Part shown: positions 26,791 to 34,947 of the stretch, piece after piece
How the letters are laid out: every line of letters starts with the position of its first letter
Numbering within the stretch: position 1 is the first letter of the stretch
Assembly: GCF_002001105.1 (NCBI RefSeq)
Contig: NZ_MUNP01000030.1
Location: 1-64,000 of the forward strand
From: Rhodanobacter sp. C06
GTDB taxonomy: Bacteria > Pseudomonadota > Gammaproteobacteria > Xanthomonadales > Rhodanobacteraceae
Direction: 5' to 3'
DNA: 64,000 bases
Made by a program: the position numbers and the translations under genes
The notes under the pieces: model-generated
Databases searched by the model: none
Seen by the model: the letters and a program-made list of their open reading frames with translations, nothing else
What the model was told of the DNA's origin: nothing

Positions 26791-27797
26791 GCGCGGATGT
26801 CGCTATTTCGAATCCACGCATTGCCGTAGTGATCCCATGCTATCGCGTGGCTGCACATGTGCTCCACGTGATCGAGAGAGTTGGCCCCGAGGTGGGTTGG
26901 ATCATCGCTGTGGACGATGCATGCCCCGAACACAGTGGCGATGTAATTGAGCAGCAATGCCGAGATCCGCGTGTAAAGGTATTGCGGCATGCCGAGAATC
27001 AAGGCGTCGGTGGCGCCGTCATGACTGGCTATGCAGCCGCAGTCGATTTGCCGGCGGACGCCGTCGTGAAGCTGGATGGCGATGGTCAGATGGCTCCGGA
27101 GTTGATTGCCAGACTCGCGGCGCCATTGCTTGCAGGACGAGCGGACTACGTCAAGGGAAATCGCTTTCACCGAGTGGCTGACGTGACCGGCATGCCGGCG
27201 GTGCGCCTGTTTGGCAACGCCATGCTTTCGTTCCTGACCAAGCTTTCTTCGGGGTATTGGCAGCTTTTCGATCCGACCAATGGCTTTACGGCAATCCACC
27301 GGCGCGTACTGGCCGAGCTCGACATGGAGCGCATCGCCAAGCGTTACTTCTTCGAATCAGACATGTTGTACAACCTGAATCAGTTGCGGGCCGTGGTGGT
27401 GGATATGCCCATGCAAGCCAGCTACGGCGACGAGTCATCAAGTTTGCGGCCGATGCACATGATCGGCCCTTTCATGCGCGGCAACATCAGGAACTTTTGT
27501 CGAAGACTGCTGTACAGCTACTTCCTCAGGGGGTTTTCGGCGGCATCGCTGGAATTGGCGTTGGGATTTCCCATGTTTATATTTGGCTTGCTGTTCGGTG
27601 TCGGGCATTGGGGGGCTTCCGTAGCCGGCCATGCACCAGCTACCGCTGGAACGGTCATGCTGGCGGCGTTGCCGCTTATTATTGGAACACAATTTCTGTT
27701 GTCGTGGCTGAACTTCGATATCGCGTCCGAGCCAAAATATGTAATCCATCTCCATCTCGACGGAATGGGTGGATCGAGACAAGTGGGTAGGGCGTGA
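26787..27797 (+). CDS. GT2 polyprenol-phosphate glycosyltransferase (DPM/GtrB-like)
   Basis: A 336-residue protein. The N-terminal GT2 domain has IAVVIPCYRVAAHV, IIAVDDACPEHSGD, HAENQGVGGAVMTGY and VKLDGDGQMAPEL (DxD-like). FDPTNGFTAIHR and KRYFFESDMLYNLNQ are typical of dolichyl/undecaprenyl-phosphate sugar synthases. Two C-terminal hydrophobic segments would anchor it to the inner membrane. It probably loads one sugar onto undecaprenyl phosphate for the adjacent GtrA. The ATG at 26787 overlaps the GtrA stop. Confidence 0.88.
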   Translation: MSADVAISNPRIAVVIPCYRVAAHVLHVIERVGPEVGWIIAVDDACPEHSGDVIEQQCRDPRVKVLRHAENQGVGGAVMTGYAAAVDLPADAVVKLDGDGQMAPELIARLAAPLLAGRADYVKGNRFHRVADVTGMPAVRLFGNAMLSFLTKLSSGYWQLFDPTNGFTAIHRRVLAELDMERIAKRYFFESDMLYNLNQLRAVVVDMPMQASYGDESSSLRPMHMIGPFMRGNIRNFCRRLLYSYFLRGFSAASLELALGFPMFIFGLLFGVGHWGASVAGHAPATAGTVMLAALPLIIGTQFLLSWLNFDIASEPKYVIHLHLDGMGGSRQVGRA

Positions 27798-27835
27798 AAG
27801 TATCGTAGCGTGATATCGGTGATGGGGGTTTGTCC

Positions 27836-28690
27836 ATGTTTGACTTTCAGGAATCACAATGCGATGACGGAGCGCTGCAGCGTTATGCGACGCTTTTCAG
27901 AATTTGCTTCCCGAACGCAAGTCATCTGACGCCTGCATATCTGCGATGGCTATATCATGACAACCCTTGTGGTCACGTTGTGGGTATGGACGCATTGGTG
28001 GATGGGGTGCTTGCCGCGCATTACGTCTGTATTCCCGCGGTCATCAATTTGCAAGGTGTTGAGGCAAGGGCGCTTCTATCCCTGAATACGGCGACTCATC
28101 CCAGCTACCAAGGCAAAGGCTTGTTCACGAAGCTGGCCGAGCTGACTTATGACCTGGGTCGCCGCATGGGGTTTTCATCCGTTTACGGTGTGGCGAATGC
28201 AAACAGTACCCCGGGGTTTCTTCGCAAGCTTGGTTTCCAACATGTCGCGTGTCTAGACGCCAGGATTGGTCTGGGACGCCCAGCAAGCATCGACTGGGAC
28301 AGGGTCGGAAGAGAGGCCGAGTTTTGCAGGCGATGGAACTCCGAGCAGCTGCAATGGCGGATGCGCAATCCGGTCAATCCACTCCGATTTTCGAGGCTCG
28401 ATGAAGGTAGCTCCGCTTTTTACGCAAAGACGGACAAGCGCGGAGTGATGGTTTGGGGCGAGGCCCCGCTCGCGCTTGATGGAGTTGCCGAAGTTCGGCC
28501 AAGCGCATTCTCGCCGAAGTTGTTCCTTGGGCTTTATCCGCATGGGGCCGCCACTCGAAGGCTAAGCATTGATATACCAAGCTGGATGCGCCCGTCACCG
28601 CTGAATTTTATTTATCGCTCCCTCCGCGAGGATCATCGAATCGACCCGCGAGCGGTAAGTTTCAATTTCATGGATTTCGATGCATATTGA
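27836..28690 (+). CDS. GNAT-fold N-acetyltransferase-like protein
   Basis: A 284-residue protein. The central part matches the GNAT acetyl-CoA loop and following helix: LSLNTATHPSYQGKGLFTKLAEL (Q/RxxGxG/A type), then YGVANANSTPGFLRKLGFQH, as in GNATs. The C-terminal about 120 residues are not recognised. It may acylate an amino sugar of the glycan. ATG 27836 has GGGGG upstream. It overlaps the following PIG-L deacetylase gene by 11 bases, so the two are probably made together. Base composition is A/T-richer than the flanking transport genes. Confidence 0.7.
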   Translation: MFDFQESQCDDGALQRYATLFRICFPNASHLTPAYLRWLYHDNPCGHVVGMDALVDGVLAAHYVCIPAVINLQGVEARALLSLNTATHPSYQGKGLFTKLAELTYDLGRRMGFSSVYGVANANSTPGFLRKLGFQHVACLDARIGLGRPASIDWDRVGREAEFCRRWNSEQLQWRMRNPVNPLRFSRLDEGSSAFYAKTDKRGVMVWGEAPLALDGVAEVRPSAFSPKLFLGLYPHGAATRRLSIDIPSWMRPSPLNFIYRSLREDHRIDPRAVSFNFMDFDAY

Positions 28691-29501
28691 ACCACCGATC
28701 GAGGCCCATGGCCTGTTCGTTTTTGCGCACCCGGATGACGAATTCGGGTGCTTTGAATCGATTCGTCTCGAGATTGATGGCGGTCGGCGTGTTGTCTGCT
28801 ACTACTTGACCGACGGAGGGTATGGAGGACAGCCGGTGGCGCGACGCAAGGAGGAAAGTATCCGGGTTCTATCATTGCTTGGGGTCAATTCCAGGGATAT
28901 CCATTTCCTGGGTATTGATCTCGAAGTCAAGGATGGGCTGCTGCACGAAAACATGGAGCGCGTGGCTGATGAATTGTCATCGTCCATTCGTCGAATGGGT
29001 ATCATTGAAAGGCTGTATGTCCCGGCGTGGGAAGGTGGGCATCAGGATCACGACTCTGCACATGTCATTGCACTGGCCGTGTGCAACAGGCTGAACTTGT
29101 CTGAAAATGTATGGCAGTTCTCACTTTATCATGGCGCTGGATTGCGGGGTCCGCTCTTTCATGTCATGAAGCCACTTTCGGGTAATGGTGATTGCGTCGT
29201 TCAGCGGCTCTCGATCGCGCGCCGATTCAGGTATTTGAAATTATGTCTTTCCTATCCGTCTCAGTGGAAGACATGGTTGGGTCTTTATCCTTTTGTTTTT
29301 TGCAGGTTGCTCTTTGGCCGTGGCTATTCGATACAGTGCACGGATTTGCGTCGAGTTCGGCATAGGCCGCATCAGGGTGCGCTTTTGTACGAGCGCCGAT
29401 GCGCAATGGATTATGGTTTTCTTGGTGAAAGGTTCCGGATGTTTATGGACAATTATGATTCGGGTGCCGGATTGATTGTTGACCAGTCGCGCGAGTCATG
29501 A
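28680..29501 (+). CDS. PIG-L / LmbE family deacetylase
   Basis: A 273-residue metal-dependent de-N-acetylase. The zinc site is present as A16-H-P-D-D-E21 and as G119-G-H-Q-D-H124-D. YYLTDGGYGGQPVARRKEES is also typical of the family. Members remove acetyl groups from GlcNAc-type sugars or from lipid- or nucleotide-linked sugars; the substrate here is unknown. It overlaps the acetyltransferase by 11 bases, an interesting pairing of N-acyl removal and N-acylation. The 3' part is notably A/T-rich, suggesting acquisition. Confidence 0.85.
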   Translation: MHIEPPIEAHGLFVFAHPDDEFGCFESIRLEIDGGRRVVCYYLTDGGYGGQPVARRKEESIRVLSLLGVNSRDIHFLGIDLEVKDGLLHENMERVADELSSSIRRMGIIERLYVPAWEGGHQDHDSAHVIALAVCNRLNLSENVWQFSLYHGAGLRGPLFHVMKPLSGNGDCVVQRLSIARRFRYLKLCLSYPSQWKTWLGLYPFVFCRLLFGRGYSIQCTDLRRVRHRPHQGALLYERRCAMDYGFLGERFRMFMDNYDSGAGLIVDQSRES

Positions 29502-29556
29502 CCCTTGATGGGCGGCTGCTGGTTATCCGGTTGGTCGAATGGGTACAATTGTGCAT

Positions 29557-30681
29557 ATGAAACACATCCTCTGCATCGTTGGTACGCGCCCCGAAGGCAT
29601 CAAGATGGCGCCGCTGATCAAGGCGCTGAAGCGCGAGCCGTGGGCGAAGGTGACGGTGCTGGCCACGGCGCAGCATCGCGATCTGCTGGATCAGGTACTG
29701 GCCCTGTTCGACATCCGGCCGGACGTGGATCTGGACATCATGCGCGCGAACCAGCAGTTGCCGGAATTGACCGCGCGACTGATCACGGCGCTGGACGAGA
29801 AGTTCACGGAGCTGGCGCCGGACGTGGTGCTGGCGCAGGGCGATACCACCACCGTCATGACGGCAGCGCTGGTGGCGTTCTACCGGCGTATTCCGTTTGG
29901 CCATGTCGAGGCGGGCTTGCGCACGCACGATCTGGACAACCCGTTCCCGGAGGAAATGAACAGGTTGGTGGCCGGGCATCTGGCGCGTTGGCATTTCGTG
30001 CCGACCGGGCGTTCGCGACAGAATCTGCTGCGCGAAGGCATAGATGATGCCGCGATCCACGTGACCGGCAATACGGTGATCGACGCCCTGCTGGAAGTGG
30101 CGGCTACCGACTGGCCGCTGGATGTCCCGCTCGATGCCTCGAAGCGCTTGGTGCTGGTGACGGCGCACCGGCGCGAAAACTTCGGCGAGCCGTTCCGGGC
30201 GGTGTGCCGGGCCATCCGCACCCTGGTCGAGCGCCATGTCGATATCGAAGTCCTGTATCCCGTTCATCCGAATCCCAACGTGCAGGCGGTGGTGCACGAG
30301 CTGCTGGGCGACCATCCGCGCATCCGGTTGTGTGCCCCGCTGGACTACGCGCCGTTCGTCGAGGCACAGAAGCGCGCACATCTGATCCTCACCGACTCCG
30401 GTGGCGTGCAGGAGGAGGCGCCTGCGCTGGGCAAGCCGGTGCTGGTGATGCGAATCGAGACCGAGCGTCCCGAGGCCGTGGACGAGGGCGTGGTGCGGCT
30501 GGTGGGTACCGACGAGGCGCGCATCGTGCACGAGGCCTCGCGCCTGCTGGATGATCCGCAGGCCTATCGCGAGATGGCGCGTGGCGTGTCGCCCTACGGC
30601 GATGGCAAGGCTGCGCAGCGCATTGTCGCGGTGCTGCATGATGCGCTGGTCGGGAACACCGAGGCGGCGGCTGGCCGTTGA
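29557..30681 (+). CDS. wecB: UDP-N-acetylglucosamine 2-epimerase (non-hydrolysing)
   Basis: A 374-residue GT-B-fold epimerase that interconverts UDP-GlcNAc and UDP-ManNAc. The N-terminus ILCIVGTRPEGIKMAPLIKA, VLAQGDTTTVMTAALVAFY, HVEAGLRTHDLDNPFPEEMN, VTAHRRENFG and LTDSGGVQEEAPALGKPVLV are all intact. No wecC dehydrogenase is present in the window, so ManNAc itself may be used. ATG 29557 fits the family N-terminus; an ATG at 29539 is in frame. A TACAAT hexamer at 29544-29549 might be a -10 of an internal promoter, in which case the first ATG would be excluded. Confidence 0.93.
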   Translation: MKHILCIVGTRPEGIKMAPLIKALKREPWAKVTVLATAQHRDLLDQVLALFDIRPDVDLDIMRANQQLPELTARLITALDEKFTELAPDVVLAQGDTTTVMTAALVAFYRRIPFGHVEAGLRTHDLDNPFPEEMNRLVAGHLARWHFVPTGRSRQNLLREGIDDAAIHVTGNTVIDALLEVAATDWPLDVPLDASKRLVLVTAHRRENFGEPFRAVCRAIRTLVERHVDIEVLYPVHPNPNVQAVVHELLGDHPRIRLCAPLDYAPFVEAQKRAHLILTDSGGVQEEAPALGKPVLVMRIETERPEAVDEGVVRLVGTDEARIVHEASRLLDDPQAYREMARGVSPYGDGKAAQRIVAVLHDALVGNTEAAAGR

Positions 30682-30741
30682 GCCTGGTCAAGCATGGGCT
30701 TTTCGGGCACGTGAAGGGTGCGCCGGATACCATGGACACCG

Positions 30742-32052
30742 ATGCGCATCTTGCTGATTGCCTACAACTACCCGCCACAGGCTTCGCCGCAGGCGATCCG
30801 CTGGTATTACCTGAGTCGCGAACTGGCGCGGCGCGGCGCGGAGGTCCACGTCCTGGCGCCGGACATTCCGGCGCAGGCGGGTGCGGCACTGGATGTACCG
30901 GCCGGCGTGACGGTCCATCGGTGTGACGCGGGTGGGCTGGCTGGGTGGTTGGCGCGTGCGCAACGACGCCGTCACCGGAACGGCGTGGCCGAGCCGTGCG
31001 TGGATGCCGCCGAGACCGAGCAGGTGAGCGGTACGGTCACGCTGAATTGGAAGGGTCGTTGGCTGCAGCGGCTGCAGCGATGGGTCGGTCTGGTCTGTTT
31101 CCCCGACAACCGCGGGCAGTGGCGGCGGCCGGCGCGGGCGGCACTCGATCGCCTGATCGAAACCTTGCGACCGGACATCCTGATCAGTTCGCACGAGCCG
31201 GCGGTGACCCTGGAACTGGGGCTGAGTGTGGCTGCGCGGGTGCCGGCATGGCTGGCCGATCTGGGTGATCCCGTGTTGACGTCGTACACGCCACCACGTT
31301 GGCGTCGGCGTGCCTGGCGGCTGGAGGAGGCGGTGTGTCGTGCGGCCAGTGTAATTGGCGTAACCACGGACGACACGCGCGAGCTTCTTCGGTTACGTCA
31401 CGGAGTGGATGCGGCGAAGATCTTCGTGCTCAGCCAGGGTTTCGATGACAGCGTGCCGCGCATGCCGTCCACGGAGGCGTTGGCGCAGGGGCAATTCCTC
31501 CATCTCCTCTACAGCGGACGCTTCTATCCATTCCGCGACCCGGTACCGTTGCTGGAGGCGGTCGTCGCACTGGATCGCGTTCACCTGACCGTGATCGCGC
31601 CCGAGGTGAAGCCGGAATTGCTGGCCTATGCCGAGCGCAGCGGAGGACGCATCGTGTTTGCGGGCGAGCAGCCGCATGGTCGCGTGCTGGCATGGCAGCG
31701 CGAATGCGATGTGCTGGTGAACATCGGCAACGCGCTGCAGGCGCAGGTGCCGGGCAAGCTGTTCGAATACCTGGGCAGCGGCAAGCCGGTCCTGCATTGC
31801 CAATCCGCGGACGAGGACCCAGCGGTGATGTTGCTGGCGCAATGGGGTTGCGGCTGGGTCTGCCGCAACGAGCACGCCAGCCTGCAGGCTCTGCTCGCCG
31901 GTCTGCTGGCATCGCCAATGCAAATGGTTGATGCCGCTGCGGGTAATGCCGAGGCCATTGCACGCCACGGCTGGTCGCGGCTGGGAGGTGAATTGTTCGA
32001 GCGTTGCGGGCGCCTCGTGACGCTGGGCACCACCACCGATGCCGGGCATTGA
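30742..32052 (+). CDS. Glycosyltransferase, GT4-like
   Basis: A 436-residue GT-B glycosyltransferase. The N-terminal domain begins MRILLIAYNYPPQASPQAIR (typical GT4 start). The C-terminal donor domain has FLHLLYSGRFYPFRDPVPLL, then VLVNIGNALQAQVPGKLFEY and GSGKPVLHC, which carry the sugar-nucleotide binding glutamate region. The specific sugar is not predictable. It lies 60 bases after wecB in the same direction and ends the first plus-strand arm of the locus. Confidence 0.85.
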   Translation: MRILLIAYNYPPQASPQAIRWYYLSRELARRGAEVHVLAPDIPAQAGAALDVPAGVTVHRCDAGGLAGWLARAQRRRHRNGVAEPCVDAAETEQVSGTVTLNWKGRWLQRLQRWVGLVCFPDNRGQWRRPARAALDRLIETLRPDILISSHEPAVTLELGLSVAARVPAWLADLGDPVLTSYTPPRWRRRAWRLEEAVCRAASVIGVTTDDTRELLRLRHGVDAAKIFVLSQGFDDSVPRMPSTEALAQGQFLHLLYSGRFYPFRDPVPLLEAVVALDRVHLTVIAPEVKPELLAYAERSGGRIVFAGEQPHGRVLAWQRECDVLVNIGNALQAQVPGKLFEYLGSGKPVLHCQSADEDPAVMLLAQWGCGWVCRNEHASLQALLAGLLASPMQMVDAAAGNAEAIARHGWSRLGGELFERCGRLVTLGTTTDAGH

Positions 32053-32093
32053 TGGTGGTGGCCGCGTCGCCATGTGCGTCGCTTTCGACGGAT

Positions 32094-32471
32094 CTAGTTG
32101 CAGGGCGCTTTGGGTACCTGCACCGTGGCCAGGACATCGTCGTTCTTAGCATCGGTAACGATGATCGTCGTGCCGGGATACATCCAGGCGCCGGTGGTGG
32201 CCGAGCCCGTTTCGCCGCCGTGCGTCCACAAGGTGCCCGGGTCGCCGCCGAAGACGCCGGTGCGCTTCGGGGTCGGGTCGTTGTTGATCCACAGCTTCAC
32301 CCCATCCTTCGGGGCAGCCTGGGTCGCGTCCCAGTGCACCTCGACGACGCTGGGCGCGTTTTTGCTGCCGCAGTCCTTGAGTGCGGCGGGGGTGAAGGTG
32401 ACGCTGGCGCTGCGGTGATGGCAGCCGGCTAGCGCAGCGACGCAGAATGCGGCGAGAACGAGTTGGCGCAT
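32094..32471 (-). CDS. Small lipoprotein of unknown function
   Basis: A 125-residue protein with a lipoprotein signal: MRQLVLAAFCVAALAGC, the cysteine being residue 17. The mature part is a compact beta-rich-looking domain with a conserved-looking VEVHWDATQAAPKDGVKLWI and GAWMYPGTTIIVTDAK. No family is recognised. It sits 23 bases after the sulfatase-fold protein gene on the minus strand, so the two may be co-transcribed. Confidence 0.7.
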   Translation of the reverse strand: MRQLVLAAFCVAALAGCHHRSASVTFTPAALKDCGSKNAPSVVEVHWDATQAAPKDGVKLWINNDPTPKRTGVFGGDPGTLWTHGGETGSATTGAWMYPGTTIIVTDAKNDDVLATVQVPKAPCN

Positions 32472-32494
32472 GATGACCCCCTGTCTGATGGTCG

Positions 32495-34219
32495 TTACTG
32501 GAAGACGTGCAACTGCTCGAAGGTCCATGCGTAGTAGGACTTGAGCAGGGGTTTGTCCGGGCAGTCCTCGTACAGTCCCTTGCAGCGCGTTTCCATGCTG
32601 CTCAGCGCCGAGAAATAGGGATCCTCGGGCAGGCCGGCGGCCTGCAGCACCATGGCTGGCAGGTAGGCGATGTCGAGCATCGGATAGTCGGGCAGCGCGG
32701 GGCCGTCGAAGTTGCTCTTGAGCATGAAGTAGGTGAGGGTGTTCTTGTACGGCTCGAGCGCCGGAGGCAACGTGCGCGGCATGTCGCGGATCAAGCCGCT
32801 GAAGGACGGCTGGTGGTCGCCGAAGTGCATGAGCACGGTCGGCTGCGGGCGATGCAGGAAGTCCTGTTCGAGTTGATCCATGCCCTTGTCCGAATCCTGC
32901 AGTCGCGACAGGTAGGCGCTCAGGTTCAGTTCCTGGTCGGCGGACAGGTTCGGCAGCAAGCCCTGGTTGAACGGCGCGGGCAGCTCCTTCAACGGCTTGG
33001 TGTCGTGCGGGCCGTGCTGCTCCAGCGTCAGGATCATCATGAAGATCGGTTGGCCGGGCTTCTTGTTCTCGTCGTAAACCTTTTTTGCTGCCGCGAACAT
33101 CTGCGCGTCACTGGTGTGCCAGACCTTCAGGCCGAGATCGCGGGCGTCATAGAACTTGTCGAAGCCGTAGGCCTTGTAGGCATTGCGCGCATTGAGGAAG
33201 TTTCCGTCGACTGGATAGACGGCGATCGTCTGGTAACCCAGCCGTTTCAGCAGCAGTGGAAGGCTGTCGCGCAGGCGCGGCGCCAGCACGAATGGCGCGT
33301 ACATGCCGGCTGGGCCGAAGATGTCCTGTGGCATGCCGCTGAATACGGAGAATTCACTCACCCAGGTGCCGCCACCGAAGGTATGCGTGCGCAGCGGACC
33401 GTGGGCGCGGGTGTACTGGTCGGGCTGGAACATCCTCACATGGCATTGCGGGATGGTGCAGCCGGTGAAGTTGGAGGGATCGAACGTGCTCTCCTCCAGT
33501 ACTTGGACAATGTCTGGGTGCTGACTTGGCGCATCAGCCGGTGCCGAAGTGTCCTTGGCCGTGGCGGCCCAGTTGTGCTCCGCCGCCATTGCGTTGCTCA
33601 TGGCGGGCAGCTCAGGACTCATGTCATGGATGCTGACGAAGAAGTTGGTGAGATGCGCGTTGTCGGACAGCTTGTTCCACAGTCCGACGTCGTAGATCGG
33701 GCTGAACGGCCCGGTCGGTTGCAGGCACCACCACATGGCCAGTGCGCATGCCGCGGTGCCGGCAACGCGCAACCCGGCTTGCAGCCAGCCATGGCGTACG
33801 CGGGACAGGAAGCGGATATCGAAGCGCCAGATCAGCCACAGCAGCAGCGGCACGACAAGGCAGACTGCAACCAGCAGGCCAAGCAGATGCGGATACTGCT
33901 TCAGCGTTTCGAGCAGGCTGTCACGGACAAAATAGATGAAATCGGCGGGCATCAGCGGCGATTCCAGGTACCGCAACTTCATCACCGAGATGAACTTGAG
34001 CCCGAAGAACAGGGTTCCACCAAGCACCAGCGCGAACGAGAGGCGGCCGCAGGCGAAGGCGATCACGCCAACCACGCAGACGGTCAGTGCCAGGATGTAG
34101 TTCTGCTCGAGCGGCTGCGGTTCAAGCCAGGCACTGTTCCAGACGCAGAAGAAGAAGTAGCCGATGGCAAGCAACAGGATCAGCGCTTGCAGCGAGCGGC
34201 GGTACACGTTTCTATTCAC
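32495..34219 (-). CDS. LTA synthase / OpgB-like sulfatase-fold membrane protein
   Basis: A 574-residue protein. About four to five N-terminal helices (LILLLAIGYFFFCVW, YILALTVCVVGVIAFACG, LLGLLVAVCLVVPLLLWLIW) are followed by a periplasmic alkaline-phosphatase/sulfatase-fold domain. Its signature pieces are PDIVQVLEESTFDPSNF (the threonine is the likely nucleophile), GGGTWVSEFSVFSGMP, LTLEQHGPHD and MHFGDHQPSF. Relatives transfer phosphoglycerol or phosphoethanolamine to glycans. GTG 34219 is preferred because GAGGGA lies seven bases upstream; an upstream TTG at 34234 has no such box. A second family member is at 34948-37206 on the other strand. Confidence 0.85.
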   Translation of the reverse strand: MNRNVYRRSLQALILLLAIGYFFFCVWNSAWLEPQPLEQNYILALTVCVVGVIAFACGRLSFALVLGGTLFFGLKFISVMKLRYLESPLMPADFIYFVRDSLLETLKQYPHLLGLLVAVCLVVPLLLWLIWRFDIRFLSRVRHGWLQAGLRVAGTAACALAMWWCLQPTGPFSPIYDVGLWNKLSDNAHLTNFFVSIHDMSPELPAMSNAMAAEHNWAATAKDTSAPADAPSQHPDIVQVLEESTFDPSNFTGCTIPQCHVRMFQPDQYTRAHGPLRTHTFGGGTWVSEFSVFSGMPQDIFGPAGMYAPFVLAPRLRDSLPLLLKRLGYQTIAVYPVDGNFLNARNAYKAYGFDKFYDARDLGLKVWHTSDAQMFAAAKKVYDENKKPGQPIFMMILTLEQHGPHDTKPLKELPAPFNQGLLPNLSADQELNLSAYLSRLQDSDKGMDQLEQDFLHRPQPTVLMHFGDHQPSFSGLIRDMPRTLPPALEPYKNTLTYFMLKSNFDGPALPDYPMLDIAYLPAMVLQAAGLPEDPYFSALSSMETRCKGLYEDCPDKPLLKSYYAWTFEQLHVFQ

Positions 34220-34252
34220 TCGTTGGTCCCTCAAACGAAGCGGGTGACGGGT

Positions 34253-34903
34253 TCAGGCACGACGGGAGTACACGTACACCCGGGCCGGCGGCAGGTTGCG
34301 CCAGGCCAGGCCAACACGACGGCACTCCAGGCCCAGTTGCTGACGCACGCCGTCGTCCAGCGGATGGTTGGGGCCATAGGTGTATTGGATGAAGACGCCT
34401 TGCGGATGCAGCACCTGGAAAGCCGCTGTCAGGATGTCGTGCTGCAGGTCGTGCGGCATGGTCAGCAGCCCCAGGCTGCTGCAGACCACATCAACCTGCC
34501 CGGGGGCGAAAGTACGGGTAGCGTGCACCAGCGTGTGGAGGTGACGGGCGTCGCCGCAGGCCACGTGAGTGTCGGGAAAGCGCCGCTGCAACAGGCGATG
34601 CAGCACGGGATTCATCTCGACGGCCAGCAAGGCCTGCGGCTGGATGCCGTGGCGCAGCAGGGCATCCGTGATCGCACCGGTGCCCGCCCCCAGTTCCACC
34701 ACGCGCTGCGAGCCAGGCGGCATCGCAGTTGCCATCAGACGTGCCAATTGGCGTCCCGAGGGGGTAACCGAGGCCATGCTGCGCGGATTGCGCAGCCATT
34801 GGCCGAAAAAGGTCAACCATTTCAGTCTCAGCGCGTTCGGAGAATCCGAGGCGCCGGAGCTCACTTGTTCACCATAATGGGTAGCCTCGCTCCCTGCAGT
34901 CAC
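34253..34903 (-). CDS. Class I SAM methyltransferase, phospholipid-methyltransferase-like
   Basis: A 216-residue protein. SMASVTPSGRQLARLMATAM followed by VVELGAGTGAITDALL (motif I) and LAVEMNPVLHRLLQRRFPD resemble bacterial PmtA-type phospholipid N-methyltransferases and the related KsgA-like fold. VDVVCSSLGLLTMP supplies motif IV. Membrane-lipid or lipid-linked substrates are plausible but unproven. GTG 34903 is the best start visible. It is divergent from the sulfatase-fold gene at 34948 with only 44 bases between the start codons. Confidence 0.75.
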   Translation of the reverse strand: MTAGSEATHYGEQVSSGASDSPNALRLKWLTFFGQWLRNPRSMASVTPSGRQLARLMATAMPPGSQRVVELGAGTGAITDALLRHGIQPQALLAVEMNPVLHRLLQRRFPDTHVACGDARHLHTLVHATRTFAPGQVDVVCSSLGLLTMPHDLQHDILTAAFQVLHPQGVFIQYTYGPNHPLDDGVRQQLGLECRRVGLAWRNLPPARVYVYSRRA

Positions 34904-34947
34904 AACCGACCCGGGCCGGGGCCCGTCAAACCAAACGCGGATGATAC

